Shown here in pieces: positions 5,353-11,484 of a stretch of 11,484 nt of DNA. The notes beneath the pieces were generated by a model, which was not told the DNA's origin, searched no databases, and saw only the letters and a list, made by a program, of their open reading frames with translations. Position 1 is the stretch's first letter; every line of letters begins with the position of its first letter. The DNA is taken from NCBI GenBank assembly GCA_964554715.1, contig CAZKPU010000077.1, positions 1-11,484 on the forward strand, written 5' to 3'. A program made the translations under genes and the position numbers. This stretch comes from RXOA01 sp964554715. Lineage in GTDB: Bacteria > Bipolaricaulota > Bipolaricaulia > UBA7950 > UBA9294.

Positions 5353-7008
5353 CTATGCATCGCCCACCCGGTGATACTCGGCCCCGCCTGCGACGCAGCG
5401 AAGGGCCTTTCCGCCGGCGATGCAATCGAACTGCAGAATCTCCGGTGATGTCTCGCCTCCCGATCGGAACCGTCCGTTAGCGATCTCCGTCAGCTCTTGA
5501 TCGACATAGCCGCCGAAGCTCTGACAGGCTAGACGTCCCTTGCGCAAGAAAACGCGGAACATGCTCACCAACGGGGCGTAGGAGCTGAAGGTTCCGGTGA
5601 ATGAATCCCATGCAGGGGGATAAGCGAACGAGTTCGGCCCATCGTACCGCTCGTTGGTGTACCAGTCGCCTAGCTGGAACGCCTCGACAACCTCTCCCGC
5701 GTCGTTGCGAGCGAAGCTGATCATCGCGTGATCGAACCCTTCGAGGGGAGCGCTGAAACAGTCTCCGTACAACCGCTCCAACGTACAGCTCCGACCGTTG
5801 CTCTCAAGCAGCAGTTCATGCCTGTCGCTTCGGATGTTGAACGATCGATTGGTGCCACGGTACGTACCAGTGTATTCGGAGGCTCCTGTCTTCGAAGGTG
5901 CTTCCTCAGCAGCGGACTTCGGAAGCTCTGGCAGCGATCTTCTGCAGGAAGCCGCAAGAAGTGTCTTCATGGCAAACTCGGTCTCTGTCCACTGCATGTT
6001 GAAGCTGTTGTTGAGCAGGATCACGCCCAGTCTGGCATCGAGATCGCCGACCATCGCCGCTTCGAAGCCCAGGTTCTCTCCGCCGGCGAGAATCACTCGA
6101 TGACCGTCGAGGTTGCTGTCTACCCCTGTCATGATCCCATACCCTTGGTCTTTCGCGGTGAAGAAACCGTCCGTGGTCGCGTAGGATCCCGTCATCAGAT
6201 CGAACGTCTCCGGCTGTAGGAATGCGGATCCGTCGTCTGCCACGCCGCGATTGAGCAACATGCGGAGGAACCGCGCCAAGTCGGCTGCGGTCGTCACGAC
6301 ACTTCCGCATCCTTGGCTCATCTCATACCAGTTCACGACGATCGGTGTCACCCGCGCGACCGTCGGTCGATCGCGGAACGGAGAACTTGTATGCCCCTTG
6401 GCGAGACGGTCGTACAGGCTGCACATCACCTCGCCGTAGCTAGCCGACATCCCAAGCGGCTCGAAGACCAGCTCCCGGAGTGCTCGGTCCAGCTTCATTC
6501 CGGTGACAGCTTCGATCGCGCACTGGAGAACGTTGTATCCGACGTTGGAGTAGGAGAACTCCGACCCCGGCTCGAAGCCGAGGTCCGTGTGCCGCAAAGA
6601 CCAAACCTGATATGCGCTGGAAGGGGTTGTATCGATCATCATCACCAAGCCGGACGTGTGCGTCAGCAGATGATGGATGGTGACCGAGGAGTCGAACCTT
6701 GATCGCACGACGAACCAGTCGAGGGCCTTTTCCACAGGGGCATGGAGGTCGAGCCTGCCCTGCTCGAATAGACGGAGGCACGCTGCAGCGACGATCGGCT
6801 TCGTAATCGACCCGATCTGGAACAGCGTATCTTCGGAAACCGGATCTCCGGTGCAAACGCTTGTCACTCCATACGTTCGTGCCGCAAGGAGCTGCTCGGC
6901 TGTTGTGAGCGCGAGCGACAACCCGGGGCCAAGCCCTTCCCTGTGCCGTTGAGCGAGCATCTGATCGATCCGTTGGATTGCCGGTGCGAAGCTTCCTGAA
7001 GAGGCCAT
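5353..7008 (-). CDS. Beta-lactamase-family (class C fold) serine hydrolase with C-terminal barrel-like domain
   Basis: The 551-residue protein has the penicillin-binding fold motifs S67-I-T-K70 (GSITKP, nucleophile and base) and Y153-S-N155 (FSYSNVGYN). At the third-motif position, where this family usually has H-x-G or K-T-G, it reads LAGGENLGFEA (A308-G-G). Residues 10-360 form the hydrolase domain. Residues 375-551 form a C-terminal region with two similar openings, YTGTYRG near 379 and FTGTFSS near 470, suggesting a duplicated lipocalin-like beta module such as that fused to many of these peptidases/esterases. There is no signal peptide, so unlike penicillin-binding proteins it is probably cytoplasmic. 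An aminopeptidase, D-peptidase or esterase role is possible. The start ATG at 7008 has AAGGAGG upstream; it is divergent from a MarR gene. Confidence 0.9.
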   Translation of the reverse strand: MASSGSFAPAIQRIDQMLAQRHREGLGPGLSLALTTAEQLLAARTYGVTSVCTGDPVSEDTLFQIGSITKPIVAAACLRLFEQGRLDLHAPVEKALDWFVVRSRFDSSVTIHHLLTHTSGLVMMIDTTPSSAYQVWSLRHTDLGFEPGSEFSYSNVGYNVLQCAIEAVTGMKLDRALRELVFEPLGMSASYGEVMCSLYDRLAKGHTSSPFRDRPTVARVTPIVVNWYEMSQGCGSVVTTAADLARFLRMLLNRGVADDGSAFLQPETFDLMTGSYATTDGFFTAKDQGYGIMTGVDSNLDGHRVILAGGENLGFEAAMVGDLDARLGVILLNNSFNMQWTETEFAMKTLLAASCRRSLPELPKSAAEEAPSKTGASEYTGTYRGTNRSFNIRSDRHELLLESNGRSCTLERLYGDCFSAPLEGFDHAMISFARNDAGEVVEAFQLGDWYTNERYDGPNSFAYPPAWDSFTGTFSSYAPLVSMFRVFLRKGRLACQSFGGYVDQELTEIANGRFRSGGETSPEILQFDCIAGGKALRCVAGGAEYHRVGDA

Positions 7009-7111
7009 GATGGATCCCTCCTTCCTTTGAGACCAGCAAACGGATTCCTGCGACACCCTTGTACCGCAGTGGGTCGACCTGTCGGACTTAGGACTCTGAT
7101 CAGAGCGATGC

Positions 7112-7140
7112 ATCGTAGAACGAGATAAACGCGTTGTCAA
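7112..7140 (-). promoter_or_regulatory. Sigma-70 promoter of the serine hydrolase
   Basis: On the minus strand a perfect -35 TTGACA (7135-7140), a 17-bp spacer and a -10 TACGAT (7112-7117) lie about 100 bp before the start codon. This is the best promoter match in the window. Confidence 0.7.
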
Positions 7141-7162
7141 CAAGCTTTCGGTTTTTGACCGA
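7133..7162. promoter_or_regulatory. Candidate MarR operators in the divergent region
   Basis: Two small palindromes lie at or just beside the -35 box of the hydrolase promoter: GTTG-T-CAAC (7133-7141), which overlaps the box, and TCGGT-TTTTG-ACCGA (7148-7162). Binding here would block the hydrolase promoter. A weaker plus-strand -35-like TTGACC (7155-7160) within the second palindrome could serve the MarR gene. Confidence 0.4.
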
Positions 7163-7249
7163 TGTAGCAGAATGTCATCGATTGTGCGATCGGACCCTTG
7201 CCTGCGAGTCCCGGAAGAAGATAGCCTGCCGGGTTCAAGGAGATCGAAG

Positions 7250-7762
7250 ATGAGCGAGCGTGAAGCGACGATGCCGGGAGAGGGGGTTCCACAGACGATC
7301 TATACCCTGACCCGCTGTCTCGAACGACGCTTGGCGCATCACTTCCGAGAGACCGGCCTGCACTGGGGGCTTCGCCGGATTCTCCAAAGGCTCTGGCTGG
7401 AAGACGGCCTTTCTCAGTCCGAACTGGCGCGAGCCGTCCGCTTCAGCGAAGCGAGCATCTCGAACATGCTGAAACACCTGGTCAACGGGGGATGGGTTGA
7501 ACGGCGGACCGACACATACGACTACCGGGTTACGCGAGTGTTCCTAACGCAGAAAGGAATCGGTCTGCGGACGGCGGTGGAAGCCGAACTTGGCGCTGCA
7601 GATCGCGATCTGCGGGAACTCTTGTCGGCGGGTGAATACACGAAGCTTGCCGAGCTCCTTGACCGGTCCCTTGATTGCCTGGAGGAGAGTCCCGAATCCG
7701 CGATGGATGACGAACGCCCGACCGGGATCTACGACCGTGAAGGCCCTCCGGGAGACATTTAG
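7250..7762 (+). CDS. MarR-family transcriptional regulator divergent from the serine hydrolase
   Basis: The 170-residue protein has the MarR winged helix: LSQSELARAVRFSEASISNMLKH (helix-turn-helix), VNGGWVERRTDTYDYRVTRVF (wing with the D-x-x-D-x-R pattern) and a long C-terminal dimerisation helix. The start ATG at 7250 follows AAGGAG with 7 bp spacing; an earlier in-frame GTG/TTG region has no such site. After the final helix comes an unusual polar tail (residues 152-170, containing DDERPTGIYDREGPPG) encoded by a 48-bp sequence that recurs exactly at 11207-11254. It is divergent from the serine hydrolase with a 241-bp intergenic region holding palindromes at or beside the hydrolase -35 box, so it is probably the regulator of that gene and of itself. 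The inducing ligand is unknown. Confidence 0.92.
   Translation: MSEREATMPGEGVPQTIYTLTRCLERRLAHHFRETGLHWGLRRILQRLWLEDGLSQSELARAVRFSEASISNMLKHLVNGGWVERRTDTYDYRVTRVFLTQKGIGLRTAVEAELGAADRDLRELLSAGEYTKLAELLDRSLDCLEESPESAMDDERPTGIYDREGPPGDI
7705..7752 (+). repeat. 48-bp direct repeat, copy 1 (3' end of the MarR gene)
   Basis: This segment is identical, base for base, to 11207-11254 in the same orientation. Here it codes for the C-terminal tail of the MarR protein (M152 to G168) and is followed by GAC ATT TAG. Confidence 0.95.
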
Positions 7763-7897
7763 ATGTTCCCGCCCGGGGTTTCATATGCTTGTAAGGTTGC
7801 CTCGTGAATGACCCACAGGGTGTGCTCGGACTGCGTTCCTTTGCCCTTTCTTTCTCAATCGACGGTGTCAGAAGGATTCTACCGACGGTCTGCAGAG

Positions 7898-7937
7898 GGC
7901 TGCAGGAGGATGGAGGCTTCGTGTTCCCCCTGCAGCC
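7898..7937. other. Hairpin between the convergent MarR and protease genes
   Basis: GGCTGCAGG (7898-7906) and CCTGCAGCC (7929-7937) pair perfectly over 9 bp around a 22-base loop, 18 bp past the protease stop. A third CTGCAG lies just to the left (7890-7895). It may act as a shared end-of-transcript structure, but no T-run follows on either strand. The rest of the intergenic region (7763-7955) shows no gene. Confidence 0.5.
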
Positions 7938-7955
7938 TGATCGTTTGGGAACGTT

Positions 7956-10900
7956 CTAGAAATCCGGCAATGCAATGACGAGCGTATCGGTGGCAAGGAA
8001 CCCTGCTTCCCAGAGCCTCAGCACGTAGTCGGCACGGAACACAAACTCGTCCACGGTCTCGTAGGAGACGGCCTGATAGGCGCACGGCGTTCCGCTCATC
8101 CTGAAGCTCCCTACGGCAGCCAGTTGTCTGTAGAAATCGGGGATCACGCCAATGGTTGCGTCGATCTCACCGGTCATGAGCATCATGGCGCGGATTGACT
8201 CCTCGGGAACGATGCGGAAAACCAGGCGCTCCAGAGGAACGGGACCATCCCAGAACTCGTCGAACCGTTGCAGCACGACCAGATCGTTGGGAACGATTTC
8301 CTCCATGCGAAACGCCCCCGTACCGACGAAAGCTTCGTATGGGTTGGCGATCGCCGAGGATGGTAGCGTCAGCAGAGTCAGAAGCTCCCCGGGGAGAGGC
8401 TGAGACAGCCTAATCACCAACGTGAACTCATCCACCGGGAATACGTCTTCGATCAGCGGATACGCAGTGATAGGCTCGCGAACCTGATCGGGGAACAGCT
8501 CAATCGGAGCGTTCAGGCTTTCCGCAGCCAGATCAGCTGTAAGCAGTTGGCCATCGTGGAACAGCACATCGGAACGTAGATGGAACGTGACGCCCTTCGC
8601 GTCTTCATCGATCTCCCATGCCTCTGCCAGAGCCGGGGAGATCCGTCCTTCGGGGGTCAGCTCAAGAAGCGTGTCGTAGATTGCCTCAAGAATCGCGAAC
8701 CCATCTGGTTCTACGGCGCCTGCGCGGCCGATGAGAGTTGCTCCGCCGATTTCCTCACCCTCCTCCGTGACGGCGTGCACGATGACCTGTCCTTCGTCAC
8801 CGGGCAATGCATCCTCGGGAGGGATGAGTTCAACGATCAGATCCTTCGGACAATCCCTATAGGGATCCATCTCGAAGACCGGTTCGACTTCCTCGCAGTC
8901 CAGCAAGAAACGGACCTCCCAGTCTGGCGGATCGGCTTCAGGGATGAGGCGGATCACCGCCTGCCGATCGAGGTTGTTCACCAGTCTGAAGGGGAACCGA
9001 GCCGTCGAAGCCTGCGCAACATCCATATTCCGCTGCATCGTGTTGTTGGCGAAGTTGGTGTCCCAAGGGTAATCGATGCTGACCTTGGCGCAGGCGTGTA
9101 CCGGCTGGTTGGCGGGGAACCCTGCCTCGAGCAGAGCTGCGGGTGGTGTCCAGTTAATCGTGAACGTATGCACGCCACCCGCGGGAATGGTTGCTGTTGC
9201 TGCGCCAATGTCGAAGTATCGGTCGTCCATCCCGACGTTTCCCAAGCGGTGAATCCCGAATGTGACACGGACAGACGGCGCGGCGTTGACCGGATCGTAG
9301 TTGCGAACGACTGCACTCATGGTGTTGGCGACGCCGATCTTCGGAGGGGCCGCTGTCGAGATGTCGGGAGACATCCAAACCGGGGAAGGGTTCGTTGCTC
9401 GTCCGACATCGTTGGAAACGGCAGCGGCTCCGGGATTGAGGGCGGCGAACACATCGAGGAACCCGTATCCCCAAAGCGTGTTCCATCCTGGATGAGCGCC
9501 GGGTTTCCCCGAAGCCGCAGCCGTTGCGATAAGCAGCTCCTTGAGGCTGCCGGGGTTCATTCCCGGAGCTCGCTCGAGGATCAGCGCTGCAGCTCCTGCC
9601 ACATGGGGAGCTGCCATCGATGTTCCGGTAAAGGCAACGACTCCTGTTGTCGTATTGTGTTGCGCCGACCGGATCGAGCTTCCCGGCGCAGTGATCTCCG
9701 GTTTGTTCTCGTCGCGTGAATCGGAGTCGCCATCCGAGATCCGTGGGCCGGATACCGAAGTGGCTGCAACGCTGTCATTCCCCAGCGGGACCGTGTTACC
9801 ATCGTTGATGTTGCCGACAGTTATTGCTAGATCGGCCCCGGCGATATCGTCGATGTGGTTGTTGTTGTTCGGTGGGGCTTGGTACCCCGGAATGGTAAGA
9901 TTCGCATCGCAGTTTCCCGAGTTTCCCGCGGAGACCACCACCACAATTCCATTGGCAACCGCGGTGTTGATGAGCTCTGGAAGCAAGCCACGCCCATCCC
10001 CGAGATTCGTCAGGATCCCGGCCTGGTAGTGGCAGCCGTTCAGACTCATGTTGATGATATCGATGCCCCATTGCTGCTGACGTTGGATGGCCAGTTCCAA
10101 TCCTCGTTGGACGGAACTCCCGACGCTTGTGCCGGAAGCATCGAGAACCCGGATATCCACCAGAGACGCCCCGGGAGCGACACCTCGGCATGTGGCACCT
10201 GCGCCACATGCGATCGATCGTCCGAGTGCAATCCCTGCAACGTGGGTCCCGTGACCGTGCTGATCGTCGGGGTCTCCCATTGCTGCCGGATTGGCTGTGC
10301 AGTCGGCGCCATTGACGTACGCTGCCGCTGGGAGCATATTGTGAACGGTGCCGGAGGATGAAGGGCTGTTGTTGTCGACGCCGGTGTCTAGGATGGCAAT
10401 CGTTACCCCGGATCCGTCGGGCGGATTCGTCTGATCTTCGACGGTGTTCGGCGAGAATGTCGCGCTGGGCCGAACCCGAATCGCTCTTACACTTGTATCG
10501 AGTGACGCCGAGAGAGGTGTAAGGTACTCCACCATTGCCACCTCTTCACGGTCTGCGATGCTTGCCACATCCCCTACTCGTACGTCTGTAACAACAGCAT
10601 ACGTGAGAACCTCTCCGAGGTAGTCGATCTGACCAAGCTCCTCAAGGAACGAGATGATGTTCCCTGAGCTGCAACCAGGCTCGCCTTCCGTACACGTAAC
10701 ACATCGGTTGAAATCCACGGCAATGCCGATTCTCTTGTTGGGACCCTCGACAGCCGCGATCCATTCGATGAAGTCGTCCACGAAGTTGAGGTTCGAATCG
10801 CGGCTCCAACCGATGAGTCTGCCTTCGACCGGTTGGCCTAATCTGTCTTCGCCTTGTTGTTGCCAATCAAGGGGGGTGTATGGAGTAGCTTGAGCAACGA

Positions 10901-10988
10901 CACTGACAAGTACCGCTATGCAAACGACCATCACTGCAAGGGCTAGGCTACCTGGCGTTCCCGTGAGCAATCCGTTTCTTCTGGCCAC
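7956..10988 (-). CDS. Secreted subtilisin-family (S8) protease fused to a shortened family-5 solute-binding domain
   Basis: The 1010-residue protein has a signal peptide (core LALAVMVVCIAVLVSVV, cleavage after AQA, residue 34). A pre-domain (about 35-185) with a cysteine cluster (C96, C99, C106) precedes the S8 catalytic domain (about 190-520). The triad is Asp201 (ILDTGVD), His246 (HGHGTHVAG) and Ser457 (GTSMAAPHVAG), with oxyanion Asn356 (SAGNSG). Residues 525-755 look like two Ig/CARDB-type beta domains. Residues 756-1010 resemble the first part of SBP_bac_5 peptide-binding proteins: EAIYDTLLELTPEGRISPALAEAWE, GVTFHLRSDVLFHDGQLLTA, VGTGAF and RFDEFWDGPVPLERLVFRIVP, then GEIDATIGV; the usual second lobe is missing. 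The start is GTG at 10988, with AAGGAGG 5 bp upstream. It is extracytoplasmic; peptide capture by the protease is inference. Confidence 0.9.
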   Translation of the reverse strand: MARRNGLLTGTPGSLALAVMVVCIAVLVSVVAQATPYTPLDWQQQGEDRLGQPVEGRLIGWSRDSNLNFVDDFIEWIAAVEGPNKRIGIAVDFNRCVTCTEGEPGCSSGNIISFLEELGQIDYLGEVLTYAVVTDVRVGDVASIADREEVAMVEYLTPLSASLDTSVRAIRVRPSATFSPNTVEDQTNPPDGSGVTIAILDTGVDNNSPSSSGTVHNMLPAAAYVNGADCTANPAAMGDPDDQHGHGTHVAGIALGRSIACGAGATCRGVAPGASLVDIRVLDASGTSVGSSVQRGLELAIQRQQQWGIDIINMSLNGCHYQAGILTNLGDGRGLLPELINTAVANGIVVVVSAGNSGNCDANLTIPGYQAPPNNNNHIDDIAGADLAITVGNINDGNTVPLGNDSVAATSVSGPRISDGDSDSRDENKPEITAPGSSIRSAQHNTTTGVVAFTGTSMAAPHVAGAAALILERAPGMNPGSLKELLIATAAASGKPGAHPGWNTLWGYGFLDVFAALNPGAAAVSNDVGRATNPSPVWMSPDISTAAPPKIGVANTMSAVVRNYDPVNAAPSVRVTFGIHRLGNVGMDDRYFDIGAATATIPAGGVHTFTINWTPPAALLEAGFPANQPVHACAKVSIDYPWDTNFANNTMQRNMDVAQASTARFPFRLVNNLDRQAVIRLIPEADPPDWEVRFLLDCEEVEPVFEMDPYRDCPKDLIVELIPPEDALPGDEGQVIVHAVTEEGEEIGGATLIGRAGAVEPDGFAILEAIYDTLLELTPEGRISPALAEAWEIDEDAKGVTFHLRSDVLFHDGQLLTADLAAESLNAPIELFPDQVREPITAYPLIEDVFPVDEFTLVIRLSQPLPGELLTLLTLPSSAIANPYEAFVGTGAFRMEEIVPNDLVVLQRFDEFWDGPVPLERLVFRIVPEESIRAMMLMTGEIDATIGVIPDFYRQLAAVGSFRMSGTPCAYQAVSYETVDEFVFRADYVLRLWEAGFLATDTLVIALPDF

Positions 10989-11078
10989 TGTAACCTCCTT
11001 CAATCAGGCTCGGGTGCGGCCGAGCGAACTCCAGCTTGTCGGAACCCTCCTGTGTATGCGTGAATCTGTGGGGGACAC

Positions 11079-11091
11079 CTCCTTCGAGGAG
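11079..11091. other. Small inverted repeat in the protease leader
   Basis: CTCCT-TCG-AGGAG forms a 5-bp stem. On the transcript strand it exposes AAGGAGGTG, a Shine-Dalgarno-like sequence, but no start codon follows at a suitable distance, so no leader peptide is called. Confidence 0.25.
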
Positions 11092-11147
11092 AGAGAACGT
11101 GTAGCGGCGAGCGAAGAACGGGGGAAGGAATGAGATGGAAGAGATTC

Positions 11148-11164
11148 ACTCCTCAGAAAGGAGT
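11148..11164. promoter_or_regulatory. Inverted repeat at the protease transcription start (candidate operator)
   Basis: ACTCCT-CAGAA-AGGAGT is a perfect 6-bp inverted repeat overlapping the proposed -10 box and start point of the protease promoter, a location suited to a repressor site. Confidence 0.35.
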
Positions 11165-11191
11165 ATACGTGAGGTGAGAAGAAGTACACAA
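11162..11191 (-). promoter_or_regulatory. Candidate sigma-70 promoter of the protease
   Basis: On the minus strand, -35 TTGTGT (11186-11191), 18-bp spacer, -10 TATACT (11162-11167). The -10 is strong and the -35 weak. The start point would be near 11155, giving a leader of about 165 bases. Confidence 0.45.
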
Positions 11192-11264
11192 GGCAGGGCG
11201 TGCTCCGGATGACGAACGCCCGACCGGGATCTACGACCGTGAAGGCCCTCCGGGGACCCTGTAG
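11176..11264 (+). pseudogene. Gene-tail fragment reading into the second 48-bp repeat
   Basis: After a TGA at 11175-11177 the plus frame reads EEVHKAGRAP, then the same DDERPTGIYDREGPPG tail as the MarR protein, then TL and TAG (11262-11264). There is no usable start codon in the open stretch. It therefore looks like the severed 3' end of a gene sharing the MarR tail, or a mobile tail sequence in a non-coding site. The upstream ten residues do not resemble the MarR sequence at 7660-7704. Confidence 0.5.
11207..11254 (+). repeat. 48-bp direct repeat, copy 2 (intergenic)
   Basis: This segment is identical to 7705-7752. The two copies lie 3502 bp apart in the same orientation and bracket the protease gene and its promoter region. 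The rest of 10989-11350 holds the protease leader and promoter signals and no complete gene. Confidence 0.95.
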
Positions 11265-11350
11265 CATAGCCGGGTCAATTGCGGATGGCAGCGAGGAAGT
11301 CCGCAAGGGACGACAATAATTTCAGCAGGGTCGTTCGAAGGAGGAAGTCG

Positions 11351-11484
11351 GTGGAGTTGAAGCAAGAACTCGCAACGGCTGTGAAGTTGCTAGAGGTGGC
11401 GGAGGTCGCGTACCTTACGCTTGCTCGAGGACTGGCGGTATTTCCCGCTGTTGCTGAAACCGTGGCATGTGGATGCAGGTGCTT
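11351..11484 (+). CDS. Hypothetical protein (partial, runs off right edge)
   Basis: A GTG at 11351 follows a textbook AAGGAGG (11338-11344) with 6 bp spacing, and the frame stays open for all 44 codons to the edge (VELKQELATAVKLLEVAEVAYL and on, ending near three cysteines). The first half looks like an amphipathic helix. The same frame is open back to an ATG at 11285 that has no ribosome binding site. I do not recognise a family, and the fragment is too short to assign one. Confidence 0.45.
   Translation, partial: MELKQELATAVKLLEVAEVAYLTLARGLAVFPAVAETVACGCRC

Noticed and set aside
8580..9719. 379-residue plus-strand open frame inside the protease gene
   Set aside because: It is antisense to well-supported catalytic and linker domains, is rich in Cys, Arg, Ser and Gly in the way of shadow frames, and has no recognisable domain or ribosome binding site.
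11041..11091. Leader peptide ahead of the protease
   Set aside because: Shine-Dalgarno-like sequences occur in the leader, but no ATG, GTG or TTG at proper spacing opens a convincing small frame.
11004..11306. 100-residue minus-strand open frame upstream of the protease
   Set aside because: It crosses the proposed promoter, palindromes and the second 48-bp repeat, has no ribosome binding site and has low-complexity, Ser/Arg-rich composition.
1..11484. CRISPR arrays, tRNA or rRNA genes, transposases, integrases or phage genes
   Set aside because: No regularly spaced repeats, no tRNA-like cloverleaf or rRNA sequence, and no such protein motifs were seen on either strand.

Overview
The window looks like a chromosomal piece of a GC-rich bacterium, probably from a metagenome assembly, because a run of exactly ten Ns (3347-3356) sits inside one gene. 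Genes are tightly packed, most have strong AAGGAGG-type ribosome binding sites, starts include ATG, GTG and possibly CTG, and the two exported proteins carry classical signal peptides. No rRNA, tRNA or other marker allows a confident phylum; an uncultured thermophilic or anaerobic lineage such as Bipolaricaulota is only a guess.

Left part (1-2749, all on the minus strand): a MarR-type regulator, a small exported protein of unknown function and the first third of an ABC-transporter ATPase (MacB/LolD type) form one apparent operon that runs off the left edge. Upstream of it lies a second two-gene operon, a VOC/glyoxalase-fold protein overlapping a metallo-beta-lactamase-fold hydrolase by ATGA. 

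Middle (2865-5332): an alpha/beta hydrolase interrupted by the assembly gap, a GNAT acetyltransferase, a convergent AhpD-like carboxymuconolactone decarboxylase family protein, and a DUF1801 protein divergent from it. These are small accessory or stress-type genes with separate control signals.

Right part (5353-11484): a cytoplasmic beta-lactamase-family serine hydrolase (minus) is divergent from a second MarR regulator (plus). The intergenic region contains a good sigma-70 promoter for the hydrolase and candidate operators, so the regulator probably controls the pair. Convergent to this MarR gene is the most unusual gene of the window: a 1010-residue secreted subtilisin-family protease whose C-terminus is a shortened family-5 (peptide/nickel) ABC-transporter solute-binding domain. 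The protease gene and its promoter are bracketed by two identical 48-bp direct repeats. The first is the 3' end of the MarR gene; the second, beyond the protease promoter, is a start-less fragment that reads in the same frame into its own TAG stop. A partial ORF with a strong ribosome binding site begins at the right edge.

The main candidates for novelty are the protease/solute-binding fusion and the 48-bp coding-tail repeat that flanks it. Also of interest are the MarR gene that appears to start at CTG behind a 14-bp direct-repeat operator, and the serine hydrolase that lacks the usual third active-site motif.
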